Source: Pseudomonas sp. HAR-UPW-AIA-41
Lineage (GTDB): Bacteria > Pseudomonadota > Gammaproteobacteria > Pseudomonadales > Pseudomonadaceae
DNA length: 64,000 bases
Assembly (NCBI RefSeq): GCF_002304225.1
Contig: NZ_NSLB01000003.1
Location: 124,001 to 188,000 of the forward strand
Reading direction: 5' to 3'
A model generated the notes under the pieces. That model was not told the origin of the DNA and did no database searches. It saw nothing but the letters and a program-made list of their open reading frames with translations. A program made the position numbers and the translations under genes. This document shows, in pieces, positions 37,126 through 46,171 of this stretch (position 1 is its first letter; each line of letters begins with the position of its first letter).

Positions 37126-39941
37126 CAGTGCTCCGGAATGCCGGTCGGCCAGGCCGCGCGTTTTTCGGTAGGTGGCGGCAGCGGCTGCTGCGGCACCTGC
37201 GGGCCGGCCGTGACGACCAGCATGGCCTCGGGCTTGAGATGCTTGGCCATGGCGGCGCGTACCTGTTCGGCGCTGAGTGCCTGCACCTGGCTCATGAAGT
37301 CTTCTAGGTAGGTCAGCGGCAGATCATAGAAACCGATGGCGCCGAGCTGGCCGACGATATCGGCATTGCTCGCGGTGGACAGCGGGAAGCTGCCGGCACT
37401 TTCGCGCTTGGCGTTGTCCAGTTCTTCCTGGGTCGGGCCCTTGGCCAGGTAGTCGCGGAGAATGTCCTGCACCAGCTTGAGTGTGCCTTCGCTCAGCTCG
37501 GCACGGGTCTGCACGTTGATCAGGAAGGGCCCGCGCGCCTGCATGGCGGAGAAGCCGGAGTAGATGCCGTAGGTGAGGCCGCGTTTCTCGCGCACCTCTT
37601 CCATCAGGCGGGTACCGAAACCGCCGCCGCCGAGGATCTGGTTGCCCAGAAACAGCGCCGGCCAGTCCGATTCACGGCGGTCGATGCCCAGTTGCGCCAG
37701 CAGGATGTGGGTCTGCTTGGAGGGGAAGTCGATGTGGCTGGGGCCAGCCTTGGGCTCGCTCGGCTGCGGTATCTTGGCCAGTGCCGGGCCCTGGGGCAGA
37801 GCACCGGAGACCTCGGCGGCAATGGCTTCGGCTTCAGCGCGGGTGAGGTCGCCGACCAGGGCGATAACCACGTTACCGGCGGCGTAGGCGCGCTGGTGGA
37901 ATGCCATCAGTTGTTCGCGGCTGATGCCCGGGATCGACTGCGCGGTGCCTTCGCTCGGATGGGCGTAGGGGTGGCTGCCATACAGGCGCTGCATCAGTTC
38001 GAGATTGGCCAGCTTGCCGGGGTTTTGCTTGTTCATCTCGAAGCTGGCCAGCAACTGGTTCTTGATCCGTGCCAGCGAGTCGGCGGGAAAGGTCGGCTGG
38101 CCGATGACCTGATTGAACAGCTGCAGCGCCGGCTGGCGCAGCTCGGGCTTGCTCAGGCTGCGCAGGCTGGCGATGGCCATGTCGCGGTAGGCGCCGTTGC
38201 CGAACTGGGCGCCGAGATCCTCGAAGCCTTCGGCAATGGCGCCGACATCCTTGCCGGGCACGCCTTCATTGAGCATGGCGTTGGTCAGCAGGGCCAGGCC
38301 GGCGGCTTCGCCATCCTGGCTGCTGCCGGCGGCGAAGGTCAGGCGCAGGTCGAACATCGGCAGCTCGGGGGCGGCGACGAACAGCACCTTGGCGCCGCCT
38401 GGTGTCTGCCAGGTCTGGATCTGCAGGTCGCGGCGGGCCGGCGCCTGCTGGTCGAGGCTGCTGAGTGACTCCAGGGCGGCGCGGCCCTGGGATTCGGTGG
38501 CGGGTTGGCGCGCCACGGCGCCCAACAGGGCGGCGATGCCTATCAGCAGGACGACGCCCAGCAGGCTGTCGCGCAGGGAATGGCGGTCACTCATGGGCGG
38601 CGCCTCCGGCAGGATGTGCGCGACGGTCAGGCGCGTGCGGGTGAAGTAGGTGCGGGCGGCGGCCTGGATATCGGCCGGGGTGATGCTTTCCAGGGCAGCC
38701 AGGTCCTGATCGAGCAGGCGCCAGGACAGGCCGACGGTTTCCAGCTCGCCGATGCTGGTGGCCTGGCTGGTGATCGAGTCGCGCTCGTAGACCAGGCCGG
38801 CAATCACCTGAGCACGGACGCGGGCCAGTTCTTCGGCCGACGGCGGGTTGTCCTGCAGGTCCTTGAGCTGGCGCCACAGGCCATCCTCCACCTGCTGCAG
38901 GGTCTTGCCGGTCTGCACGTTGGGTGTGGCGGATATGACGAACAGGCTGTCGCCGCGGGCATGGGCGTCGTACCAGGTCGAGGCACCGGACACCAGTTCC
39001 TCGCCGCGTTCCAGCCGGGCCGGCAGGCGGGCGCTGTCGCCGCCGTCGAGCAGGGCCGAGATCAGGCGCAGGGCGTGTACCGGCTTGGCGTCCTTGGCGC
39101 TGCCGAGGCTGGGGACGTTGAAGCCGTAGAGCAGGCTGGGCAACTGGGTTTTGAGGTAGAGCGTGGTGCGCCGCTCGCCCGGCTCGGCCAGTTCCAGCGG
39201 TGCCTTGGCCGCCGGCACGGGGCGGGCGGGAATGCTGCCGAAATAGCGCTCGGCCAGGGCCTTGACCTGCTCCGGCTGGACATCGCCGACCACCACCAGA
39301 GTGGCATTGTTTGGCACGTACCAGGTGCGGTACCAGGCGCGCAGGTCCTCGACGTTCATGCGCTTGAGGTCGGCCATCCAGCCGATGGTCGGGTTGCGGT
39401 AGCCGCTGGCCGGGTAGGCCAGTGCCTTGAAGCGCTCATAGGCCAGCGAGGAAGGTTTGTCGTCGGTGCGCAGGCGGCGCTCTTCCTTGATGACCTCAAT
39501 CTCGCGGGCGAATTCGTCGGCCGGCAGTTTCAGGCTGGCCAGGCGGTCGGCTTCAAGCTCCAGGGCCACGGCCAGACGGTCGCTGGCCAGCACCTGGTAG
39601 TAAGCGGTGTAGTCGTCGCTGGTGAAGGCATTTTCCTCGGCGCCCAGCTCGCGCAGGATGCGCGAGGATTCGCCCGGGCCAAGTTTGCGGCTGCCCTTGA
39701 ACATCATGTGTTCGAGGGCGTGGGACAGGCCGGTCTGGCCGGCGGTCTCGTAGCTGGAGCCGACCTTGTACCAGAGCTGGGAGACCACCACCGGCGCGCG
39801 GTGGTCTTCGCGGACGATGATCTTCAGGCCGTTGGCCAGACGAAATTCGTGAGTCGGCTGGGCGTCCTTGGCCGATGCTGCCAGCGGCAGGCACAGGCAG
39901 GCCAGGAACAGGCCGAGGGAGCGGCGGGCGCGTATTGTCAT
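37125..39941 (-). CDS. Two M16 zinc-protease modules in one reading frame
   Basis: 938 residues as read. Module 1 (1-449) has a signal peptide (about 1-24) and the inverted zinc motif H74-A-L-E77-H78 with third ligand E154, exactly 76 residues after H78, so it is a plausible active insulinase-type peptidase. Module 2 begins at an internal Met450 with a membrane helix at about 459-477. It lacks HxxEH but has the GLTYGIYSGFSAMQARG block typical of the non-catalytic partner. In P. aeruginosa the two are separate overlapping genes, from memory. Here no stop intervenes; see findings for a likely one-base frameshift. Module 2 could be translated from 38594 after GGAGG. Envelope proteins of unknown substrate. 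Confidence 0.85.
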   Translation of the reverse strand: MTIRARRSLGLFLACLCLPLAASAKDAQPTHEFRLANGLKIIVREDHRAPVVVSQLWYKVGSSYETAGQTGLSHALEHMMFKGSRKLGPGESSRILRELGAEENAFTSDDYTAYYQVLASDRLAVALELEADRLASLKLPADEFAREIEVIKEERRLRTDDKPSSLAYERFKALAYPASGYRNPTIGWMADLKRMNVEDLRAWYRTWYVPNNATLVVVGDVQPEQVKALAERYFGSIPARPVPAAKAPLELAEPGERRTTLYLKTQLPSLLYGFNVPSLGSAKDAKPVHALRLISALLDGGDSARLPARLERGEELVSGASTWYDAHARGDSLFVISATPNVQTGKTLQQVEDGLWRQLKDLQDNPPSAEELARVRAQVIAGLVYERDSITSQATSIGELETVGLSWRLLDQDLAALESITPADIQAAARTYFTRTRLTVAHILPEAPPMSDRHSLRDSLLGVVLLIGIAALLGAVARQPATESQGRAALESLSSLDQQAPARRDLQIQTWQTPGGAKVLFVAAPELPMFDLRLTFAAGSSQDGEAAGLALLTNAMLNEGVPGKDVGAIAEGFEDLGAQFGNGAYRDMAIASLRSLSKPELRQPALQLFNQVIGQPTFPADSLARIKNQLLASFEMNKQNPGKLANLELMQRLYGSHPYAHPSEGTAQSIPGISREQLMAFHQRAYAAGNVVIALVGDLTRAEAEAIAAEVSGALPQGPALAKIPQPSEPKAGPSHIDFPSKQTHILLAQLGIDRRESDWPALFLGNQILGGGGFGTRLMEEVREKRGLTYGIYSGFSAMQARGPFLINVQTRAELSEGTLKLVQDILRDYLAKGPTQEELDNAKRESAGSFPLSTASNADIVGQLGAIGFYDLPLTYLEDFMSQVQALSAEQVRAAMAKHLKPEAMLVVTAGPQVPQQPLPPPTEKRAAWPTGIPEH

Positions 39942-40090
39942 GGTGAATGCTGACCTTCTGGACGGCCCGCGCGGCGTACCGCCGGCAGGCGAAGAGGTGC
40001 TAGGATACCCCATCCTTTTCCGGGGCGGCGCGCCGGTCCGTGGTTGCCCTGAAAACCAGTCTGCGCCGCTCCCCTGAGATACCTGTACCC

Positions 40091-41569
40091 ATGTTTGGTT
40101 CCAACGACGATAAAAAGACCCCGGCCCAGCCCGTCCAGCCCCCCGTAGCAGGTAATGCCCCTGCAGAGCCGGCCGCCGAGAAGAAATCGATGTTCAGCTG
40201 GCTGCGCAAGAAACCCCAGGAAACGCCGGCGCCGGCCGCTGCTCCGCAGGAGCCTGTGGTTGCCCCGGTGGTAGCCCCGGCGCAGGAGAGTGCCCCGGCC
40301 GTGGTTGCCGAGGCAGCGCCCGTTGCGCCTGCTCCGAGTGAGCCGGCGGCCAGCGTTGTGACTGAGACTCCCGTTGCGCCAGTGCCCGGCAACGAGGTGG
40401 CTGCCGCCGTGCCGGCAGAGCCTGTGCCGGCTGCTGAGGTTGCGCCTGTGGCCAGCAGCGCTGCCGTTGTCGAGCCTGCAGCTCCTGCGGCAGCCGACGA
40501 GGCTCCGCGTCCGGCCTTCAGCCGCTTCCGCATCAATGCCGGTGCCGAGCCGATTGCCCCGGTGGTGCTGCCGGTGGAGTTGGAAGTGCCTGCCGCGCCG
40601 GCAGAGGCTGTGGTGGTCGAGCAGGCCAAACCCGGTGATAACCAGGGCGGCTGGTTTGCCCGGCTCAAACAGGGCCTGTCAAAAACCAGCGCCAGTCTCG
40701 GCGAAGGCATGGCCAGCCTGTTCCTCGGCAAGAAGGCCATCGACGACGACCTGCTCGACGAGCTGGAAACCCGCCTGCTCACCGCCGACGTCGGTGTCGA
40801 GGCCACGACCGCCATTGTGCAGAGCCTGACCAAGCGTGTGGCGCGCAAGGAGCTGGCCGACAGCGACGCGCTGTACAAGGCGCTGCAGCAGGAACTCAAC
40901 GACCTGCTCAAGCCGGTCGAGCAGCCGCTGCTGATCGATACCACGCACAAGCCCTACGTGATTCTGGTGGTCGGCGTGAACGGCGCCGGCAAGACCACCA
41001 CCATCGGCAAGTTGGCGAAGAAGCTGCAGAACGAAGGTAAGAAAGTCATGCTCGCGGCGGGCGATACCTTCCGCGCGGCCGCCGTCGAGCAGTTGCAGGT
41101 CTGGGGTGAGCGCAACCAGATTCCGGTGATTGCCCAGCACACCGGCGCCGACTCGGCCTCGGTGATCTTCGATGCCCTGCAGGCTGCCAAGGCCCGCGGT
41201 ATCGATGTGCTGATCGCCGACACCGCCGGGCGTCTGCACACCAAGGACAACCTCATGGAGGAGCTGAAGAAGGTGCGCCGTGTGCTCGGCAAACTGGATG
41301 AAACGGCGCCCCACGAGACCCTGCTGGTGCTGGATGCCGGCACCGGGCAGAACGCCATCAACCAGGCCAAGCAGTTCAACCAGACCGTGAATCTGACCGG
41401 TCTGGCCCTGACCAAGCTGGATGGCACCGCCAAGGGTGGGGTGATCTTCGCCCTGGCCAAGCAGATGGCGCTGCCGATCCGTTACATCGGCGTGGGCGAG
41501 GGCATCGACGATCTGCGTACCTTCGTCGCCGACGATTTCGTCAAAGCCCTGTTTGCAGAATCCAAGTAA
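40091..41569 (+). CDS. ftsY: Signal recognition particle receptor FtsY
   Basis: 492 residues. GTPase that receives SRP-ribosome complexes at the membrane and delivers nascent membrane proteins. The N-terminal 190 residues are rich in Ala, Pro and Glu (acidic A domain), as in other FtsY proteins, though longer than many. The NG domain has GVNGAGKTTTIGKLAKKL (G1), DTAGRLHTKDNLMEEL (G3) and TKLDGTAKGG (G4). ATG 40091 (MFGSNDDKK) chosen; the frame is open to 40040. First gene of the ftsYEX-rpoH cluster. Confidence 0.97.
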   Translation: MFGSNDDKKTPAQPVQPPVAGNAPAEPAAEKKSMFSWLRKKPQETPAPAAAPQEPVVAPVVAPAQESAPAVVAEAAPVAPAPSEPAASVVTETPVAPVPGNEVAAAVPAEPVPAAEVAPVASSAAVVEPAAPAAADEAPRPAFSRFRINAGAEPIAPVVLPVELEVPAAPAEAVVVEQAKPGDNQGGWFARLKQGLSKTSASLGEGMASLFLGKKAIDDDLLDELETRLLTADVGVEATTAIVQSLTKRVARKELADSDALYKALQQELNDLLKPVEQPLLIDTTHKPYVILVVGVNGAGKTTTIGKLAKKLQNEGKKVMLAAGDTFRAAAVEQLQVWGERNQIPVIAQHTGADSASVIFDALQAAKARGIDVLIADTAGRLHTKDNLMEELKKVRRVLGKLDETAPHETLLVLDAGTGQNAINQAKQFNQTVNLTGLALTKLDGTAKGGVIFALAKQMALPIRYIGVGEGIDDLRTFVADDFVKALFAESK

Positions 41570-41582
41570 GCGCGGAGAAGCC

Positions 41583-42251
41583 ATGATTCGATTCGAGCAG
41601 GTCGCCAAGCGCTATCCCAATGGTCATGTCGGGTTGCATGAGCTGACGTTCCGCGTGCGCCGGGGCGAGTTCCTGTTCATCACCGGCCATTCCGGCGCGG
41701 GCAAGAGCACCCTGCTGCGCCTGCTGCTGGCCATGGAACGACCCACCGGCGGCAAGCTGCTGCTGGCCGGGCAGGACCTGGCGCGCATCAGCAACGCGCA
41801 GATTCCGTTCCTGCGCCGGCAGATCGGCGTGGTGTTCCAGAACCATCAGCTGCTGTTCGACCGCAGCGTGTTCGACAACGTCGCCCTGCCGCTGCAGATC
41901 CTCGGTCTGTCCAAGCCGGAGATCGACAAGCGCGTGCGCACCGCGCTGGAACGCGTCAGCCTGCTGGACAAGGTCGACGCCTATCCGGCTGACATTTCCA
42001 CCGGTCAGCAGCAGCGCGTCGGCATTGCTCGTGCGGTGGTACACCAGCCGGCCCTGCTGCTGGCGGATGAGCCGACCGGCAACCTCGACCCGCGTCTGGC
42101 CGCCGAAATCATGGGCGTGTTCGAAGATATCAATCGTCTGGGCACCACCGTGCTGATCGCCAGCCACGACCTGGCCCTGATCGCGCGCATGCGCCATCGC
42201 ATGCTGACCCTGCAGCGCGGCCGCCTGATCGGCGACGGAGAAGCAGCATGA
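41583..42251 (+). CDS. ftsE: Cell-division ABC ATPase FtsE
   Basis: 222 residues. With FtsX it drives peptidoglycan hydrolase activation at the septum. Walker A is GHSGAGKSTLL, Walker B is LLLADEPTGNLD, and the H-loop is SHDLA. The signature reads STGQQQR instead of LSGGQ, as in other Pseudomonas FtsE that I recall. ATG 41583 follows the ftsY stop by 13 bp, and a 4-bp overlap (ATGA) joins it to ftsX. Confidence 0.96.
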   Translation: MIRFEQVAKRYPNGHVGLHELTFRVRRGEFLFITGHSGAGKSTLLRLLLAMERPTGGKLLLAGQDLARISNAQIPFLRRQIGVVFQNHQLLFDRSVFDNVALPLQILGLSKPEIDKRVRTALERVSLLDKVDAYPADISTGQQQRVGIARAVVHQPALLLADEPTGNLDPRLAAEIMGVFEDINRLGTTVLIASHDLALIARMRHRMLTLQRGRLIGDGEAA

Positions 42252-43261
42252 GCGACGCAGCCAGCAAACCGAACCCGGCCAAGCCCGCGCCAACGCCGAC
42301 TGCGCCGATGCGCAAGCGCGGCGAGGAGACTGGCCCGGATCTGAAAACCCTGACCCGTGCCTGGCTGGAAAGCCACCGTGCCAGTCTGCTCGACAGCCTG
42401 CGCCGACTGGGCAAGCAGCCGATCGGCAGCTTCTTCACCTGTCTGGTCATGGCCGTAGCGCTGTCGTTGCCCATGGGGCTTTCCCTGCTGCTGGACAATC
42501 TGGAGCGCCTCGGCGGCTCCTGGCAGCGCGCGGCGCAGATTTCCCTGTTCCTCGATCTTCAGGCCAGCGAGGCCGACAGCCAGCAACTGCGCGACGAAAT
42601 CGCCGCCATGCCGGATGTGGCCGAGGTCGAGCTGATCAGCCGCGAGCAGGCGCTCAACGAATTCCAGCAGCAGTCCGGGCTGGGCGATGCCTTGCGCGAA
42701 CTGCCGGACAATCCGCTGCCGGCGGTGATTCTGGTAACGCCGAAGGAGGTCGACAAGTCTGCTCTGGAGTCGCTGCGCCTGCGTCTGGATGAGCTGAATG
42801 CTGTCGAACTGGCTCAGCTCGATCTGGTCTGGGTCGAGCGCCTCACGGCGATTCTCAAGCTGGGAGACCACTTTGTCTTCGGGCTGTCGCTGCTGCTGGT
42901 CATGGCCCTGCTGCTGGTGATTGGCAATACCATTCGTCTGGCCATCGAGAACCGCCGCACCGAGATCGAGGTGATCAAGCTGGTTGGTGGTACCGACGGC
43001 TATGTGCGTCGGCCGTTCCTCTATATGGGCGCCATGTATGGCCTCGGGGCCGGGCTGATGGCCTGGGGCATTCTGGCCTTCGGTATGGACTGGCTGAACA
43101 GCGCGGTGGTGCGGCTGGCCGGTCTGTACGGCAGCGATTTTGCCCTGATCGGCGTGCCGGGTGCGGACGCCGCTTCGCTGGTGCTGGCGGCGGTACTGCT
43201 CGGCTACGTGGGCGCCTGGCTCGCTGTGGCGCGTCATCTGAGTGAGCTGGCGCCCCGCTGA
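42248..43261 (+). CDS. ftsX: Cell-division permease FtsX
   Basis: 337 residues. A cytoplasmic N-terminal extension (about 1-60), then four membrane helices with a large periplasmic loop between helices 1 and 2 (about 85-220) that contacts the EnvC-type activator. LVIGNTIRLAIENRRTEIEVIKLVGGTDGYVRRPFL near 235-270 is the family hallmark. It overlaps ftsE by 4 bp. rpoH follows after 108 bp with its own promoter. Confidence 0.95.
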   Translation: MSDAASKPNPAKPAPTPTAPMRKRGEETGPDLKTLTRAWLESHRASLLDSLRRLGKQPIGSFFTCLVMAVALSLPMGLSLLLDNLERLGGSWQRAAQISLFLDLQASEADSQQLRDEIAAMPDVAEVELISREQALNEFQQQSGLGDALRELPDNPLPAVILVTPKEVDKSALESLRLRLDELNAVELAQLDLVWVERLTAILKLGDHFVFGLSLLLVMALLLVIGNTIRLAIENRRTEIEVIKLVGGTDGYVRRPFLYMGAMYGLGAGLMAWGILAFGMDWLNSAVVRLAGLYGSDFALIGVPGADAASLVLAAVLLGYVGAWLAVARHLSELAPR

Positions 43262-43300
43262 GTCGTCGATTTTTGTTGTGCGGGCAACCTGTTACGGAAC

Positions 43301-43309
43301 TTATCCACA
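43301..43309 (+). promoter_or_regulatory. Perfect DnaA box upstream of rpoH
   Basis: TTATCCACA matches the DnaA consensus in nine of nine bases and sits 3 bp before the -35 of the rpoH promoter. In E. coli the rpoH control region also carries DnaA sites that repress it. Seen directly; function by analogy. Confidence 0.6.
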
Positions 43310-43312
43310 GGC

Positions 43313-43340
43313 TTGCCCTCTAACTCCGCAGTGCTACACT
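43313..43340 (+). promoter_or_regulatory. rpoH sigma-70 promoter
   Basis: TTGCCC (43313-43318), 16-bp spacer, TACACT (43335-43340). The start codon is at 43370, preceded by GGAGG at 43359-43363. Confidence 0.65.
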
Positions 43341-43369
43341 GCGCGAGTTTCGTGAATCGGAGGATTCGC

Positions 43370-44224
43370 ATGTCCACTGCTTTGCAACCTGTCTATGCCC
43401 TGGCTCCCGGTGCGAACCTGGAGGCCTACGTGCACGCGGTCAACGGTATCGCCCTGTTGTCCCAGGAGCAGGAGCGCGAACTGGCTGAGCGTCTCTACTA
43501 CCAGCAAGATCTGGAAGCCGCTCGGCAGATGGTGATGGCGCACCTGCGTTTTGTCGTCCATATCGCCAAGAGCTACTCCGGCTACGGTCTGGCCCAGGCG
43601 GACCTGATTCAGGAAGGTAACGTCGGCCTGATGAAGGCGGTCAAGCGCTTTAACCCGGAAATGGGTGTGCGCCTGGTGTCCTTTGCCGTGCACTGGATCA
43701 AGGCGGAGATCCACGAGTTCATTCTGCGCAACTGGCGCATCGTCAAGGTCGCCACGACCAAGGCGCAGCGCAAGCTGTTCTTCAATCTGCGCAGCCAGAA
43801 GAAGCGTCTGGCCTGGCTGACCAACGATGAAGTAAATGCGGTTGCCGACTCTCTCGGGGTGGAAGCCCGCGAGGTGCGCGAGATGGAGAGCCGCCTGACC
43901 GGCAGCGATATGGCTTTCGATCCGGCCGCCGATGCCGACGACGATGTGGCATATCAGTCGCCGGCGCACTATCTGGAAGATCATCGTTACGACCCGGCGC
44001 GCCAGCTGGAAGAAGCGGACTGGAGCGACAGCTCGACCGCCAATCTGCATGAGGCGCTGGAACGTCTGGATGAGCGCAGCCGAGACATCCTCTATCAGCG
44101 CTGGCTGGCCGAGGAGAAGGCGACCCTGCACGACCTGGCCGCCAAGTACAACGTGTCCGCCGAGCGGATTCGTCAGCTGGAGAAGAACGCCATGAACAAG
44201 CTCAAGGGCTCGATTCAGGCCTGA
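43370..44224 (+). CDS. rpoH: RNA polymerase heat-shock sigma factor
   Basis: 284 residues (sigma-32). Regions 2.1-2.4 include [17 protein letters not shown] and [20 protein letters not shown]. The RpoH box [11 protein letters not shown], which distinguishes sigma-32 from other sigma factors, follows. Region 4.2 is [23 protein letters not shown]. It is turned on for heat shock and membrane-protein stress. Proximity to ftsYEX is conserved. Its leader may fold to modulate translation, which I did not evaluate. Confidence 0.97.
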   Translation: MSTALQPVYALAPGANLEAYVHAVNGIALLSQEQERELAERLYYQQDLEAARQMVMAHLRFVVHIAKSYSGYGLAQADLIQEGNVGLMKAVKRFNPEMGVRLVSFAVHWIKAEIHEFILRNWRIVKVATTKAQRKLFFNLRSQKKRLAWLTNDEVNAVADSLGVEAREVREMESRLTGSDMAFDPAADADDDVAYQSPAHYLEDHRYDPARQLEEADWSDSSTANLHEALERLDERSRDILYQRWLAEEKATLHDLAAKYNVSAERIRQLEKNAMNKLKGSIQA

Positions 44225-44239
44225 TCTCCCTCGTATCTG

Positions 44240-44269
44240 AAAGCCGCACCTAGTGCGGCTTTTGTTTTT
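44240..44269 (+). terminator. rpoH terminator
   Basis: Stem AAAGCCGCAC / GTGCGGCTTT with loop CTA and a T-rich tail (TGTTTTT), 15 bp after the rpoH stop. Confidence 0.8.
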
Positions 44270-44280
44270 CTGGAGTGTCA

Positions 44281-44895
44281 ATGAACCTATTTGCCAGTCT
44301 GCGCCCGGCGCATTACCTGTGGTTTGCCGTGCTGGCGGCCGGCAGTTTCCTGCTGGCCTACCTGGCGGTGCGTCCACAACAACCGGCTGAACCCCTGGCG
44401 GAATTCAAGAGCTGGCAGGCGCCGTTGCTGCAGCCGTTGGCCGAAGGGCGTCTGGCCCTGAGTGAGCTGGTGGACATAGCTCCCGGTGAGCTGTGGTTGC
44501 AGCCCCGCCTGGACGGGCCGCGCTTGCTCTACCGTGCGAAACTCGCGGAGAACGGTCGCGCCTGGGAAGTCGAGGCCGAACTGGACCTCACTGCTGAACA
44601 GCGTCAGAGTCTGCAGCGAGCCACCGCCGCTCAGGTGGCAGATGGCGAGGTGCCGCTGGGTGCAGGTCTGCGTGATGAGCTGGGGCCGCAGAAGATTGCT
44701 CAGCTGCTGATCAAGCCTGGAACTGTTCCGGTTGCAGAATCAGCGCTGTTGCCAACCTTCGGTCCGCCACGCCTGCGGTTGCAGCTGGCCGAGGGTGAGG
44801 CGCTGGTGTATCCCGAGCAGGGGCTGACGGTTCATTTGCTGGAGGAGCAGGTGCGGCTGTTGCACTGGGTGCCGCGTGCTGCGCTGAAACACTGA
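44281..44895 (+). CDS. Conserved hypothetical, single N-terminal membrane anchor
   Basis: 204 residues. The first 32 residues (NLFASLRPAHYLWFAVLAAG) form a signal anchor. The rest is soluble and periplasmic by prediction. No recognisable catalytic motif. The ATG at 44281 has GGAG 5 bases upstream; GTG at 44275 is less likely. It starts directly after the rpoH terminator and is convergent with mtgA, with 13 bp between stops. Confidence 0.7.
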   Translation: MNLFASLRPAHYLWFAVLAAGSFLLAYLAVRPQQPAEPLAEFKSWQAPLLQPLAEGRLALSELVDIAPGELWLQPRLDGPRLLYRAKLAENGRAWEVEAELDLTAEQRQSLQRATAAQVADGEVPLGAGLRDELGPQKIAQLLIKPGTVPVAESALLPTFGPPRLRLQLAEGEALVYPEQGLTVHLLEEQVRLLHWVPRAALKH

Positions 44896-44908
44896 TACGG
44901 CCTGGTTT

Positions 44909-45649
44909 TCAGTTCTGCCAAGGCCATTGCCAGGCGGCGCGCTGCTCCAGTTGCTTGAGGTAGTGGCTGCCGCCGAGCTGCCACATCTGCTGGCGAATCC
45001 AGCTGGCCCGGCGCTGCACATAGGGGCTGGGGCGCTTGGCGCTCCAGGCGCGGGGGTTGGGCAATACGGCGGCGAGCTGGCTGGCCTGCTGACGTGACAG
45101 ATAGGCCGCGCCGATGCCGAAGTGGTGGCGGGCAGCGGCTTCTGCGCCAAACACGCCATCGCCCCATTCGGCGGTATTCAGGTAAACCTCGAGAATCCGC
45201 TGCTTGGGCCAAAGCAGTTCGATCAGCCCGGTGAACCAGGCTTCCAGGCCTTTGCGCAGCCAGCTGCGGCCGGACCAGAGAAACAGGTTCTTGGCCACCT
45301 GCTGGCTGAGGGTGCTGGCTCCGCGCACGCTGCCGCCTTGCTGGTTGTGCTTGAGTGCGGCGCGGATGGCAGCAACATCGAAGCCCCAGTGCTCGGCGAA
45401 TTTCTGGTCTTCGGCGGCGATCACGGCGATTTTCAGATCGTCCGAGATGACCGGCCAGGGCCGCCACTCTCGTTGCAGGTCGATGGGCTTGCCGTCGAGC
45501 CAGGACTCGATCTTGCGCTCGACCATCAGGGTGCTGCCAACCGGGGGAATCCAGCGCAGGCTGAGTACCAGCAGCGCGGAGAGCAAGGCGGCCGTAAGCA
45601 GCAGCTTGAGCAGGCGACGCAGCAGTCTTGGCAACAGTCGGGAAGACAT
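44909..45649 (-). CDS. mtgA: Monofunctional peptidoglycan glycosyltransferase
   Basis: 246 residues. GT51 enzyme that polymerises lipid II glycan chains, anchored by an N-terminal helix (about 10-35). The catalytic glutamate is in AAEDQKFAEHWGFD and the second block is RGASTLSQQVAKNLFLW. KQRILEVYLNTAEWG is the third. It has no transpeptidase domain, as expected for MtgA. Confidence 0.95.
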   Translation of the reverse strand: MSSRLLPRLLRRLLKLLLTAALLSALLVLSLRWIPPVGSTLMVERKIESWLDGKPIDLQREWRPWPVISDDLKIAVIAAEDQKFAEHWGFDVAAIRAALKHNQQGGSVRGASTLSQQVAKNLFLWSGRSWLRKGLEAWFTGLIELLWPKQRILEVYLNTAEWGDGVFGAEAAARHHFGIGAAYLSRQQASQLAAVLPNPRAWSAKRPSPYVQRRASWIRQQMWQLGGSHYLKQLEQRAAWQWPWQN

Positions 45650-45681
45650 GGGCAGGCTTGGCCGAAAGGAAAGGGCGGGCC

Positions 45682-45687
45682 ATTATA
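45682..45687 (-). promoter_or_regulatory. Candidate mtgA -10 box
   Basis: TATAAT on the minus strand, 33 bp before the mtgA ATG, in a palindromic stretch (GGGCC-ATTATAGC-GGCCC). No clear -35. Confidence 0.35.
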
Positions 45688-45718
45688 GCGGCCCTTTTCC
45701 GTGCGACTGGAGTCTGAC

Positions 45719-46090
45719 ATGGCGCGACTGTTTCTGCTTCTGGCAGCCTTTTCCGGCTTTAGCAGTGTGGCGCTCGGCGCCTTTGCCGCGCATGGTCTGC
45801 GTCAGCAGCTGTCTGCCGAGTATCTGGCGGTGTTTCAGACAGGCGTGCAGTACCAGCAATTACATACCCTGGCCCTGCTGGCCGTGGCGCTACTGTTGCA
45901 GCGTCAGGCCTGTCGTCTGCTGACCCTGAGTGGCGGGCTCTTTGTGGCGGGGATGCTGCTGTTCTCTGGCAGTTTGTACGCGCTGACCCTCACGGGTATC
46001 GGCAGGCTGGGCATCATCACCCCCTTCGGTGGCGTAGCCTTCCTGCTCGGCTGGTTGCTGCTGGGTCTCTCCGCCTGGCGCCAACGCTAA
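45719..46090 (+). CDS. DUF423 family small membrane protein
   Basis: 123 residues with four hydrophobic segments. The N-terminal SSVALGAFAAHGLRQQL and LYALTLTGIGRLGIITPFGGVAF are DUF423 (YgdD) hallmarks. Function unknown. GGAG precedes the ATG; divergent from mtgA. Confidence 0.85.
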   Translation: MARLFLLLAAFSGFSSVALGAFAAHGLRQQLSAEYLAVFQTGVQYQQLHTLALLAVALLLQRQACRLLTLSGGLFVAGMLLFSGSLYALTLTGIGRLGIITPFGGVAFLLGWLLLGLSAWRQR

Positions 46091-46171
46091 GGCGCCGTTT
46101 GGCTGACGCCTTGGTCAATGTGTGGCGAAACCGCTAGAATGCCGACCCCTTCGCATGGTGACGGTTACGTC

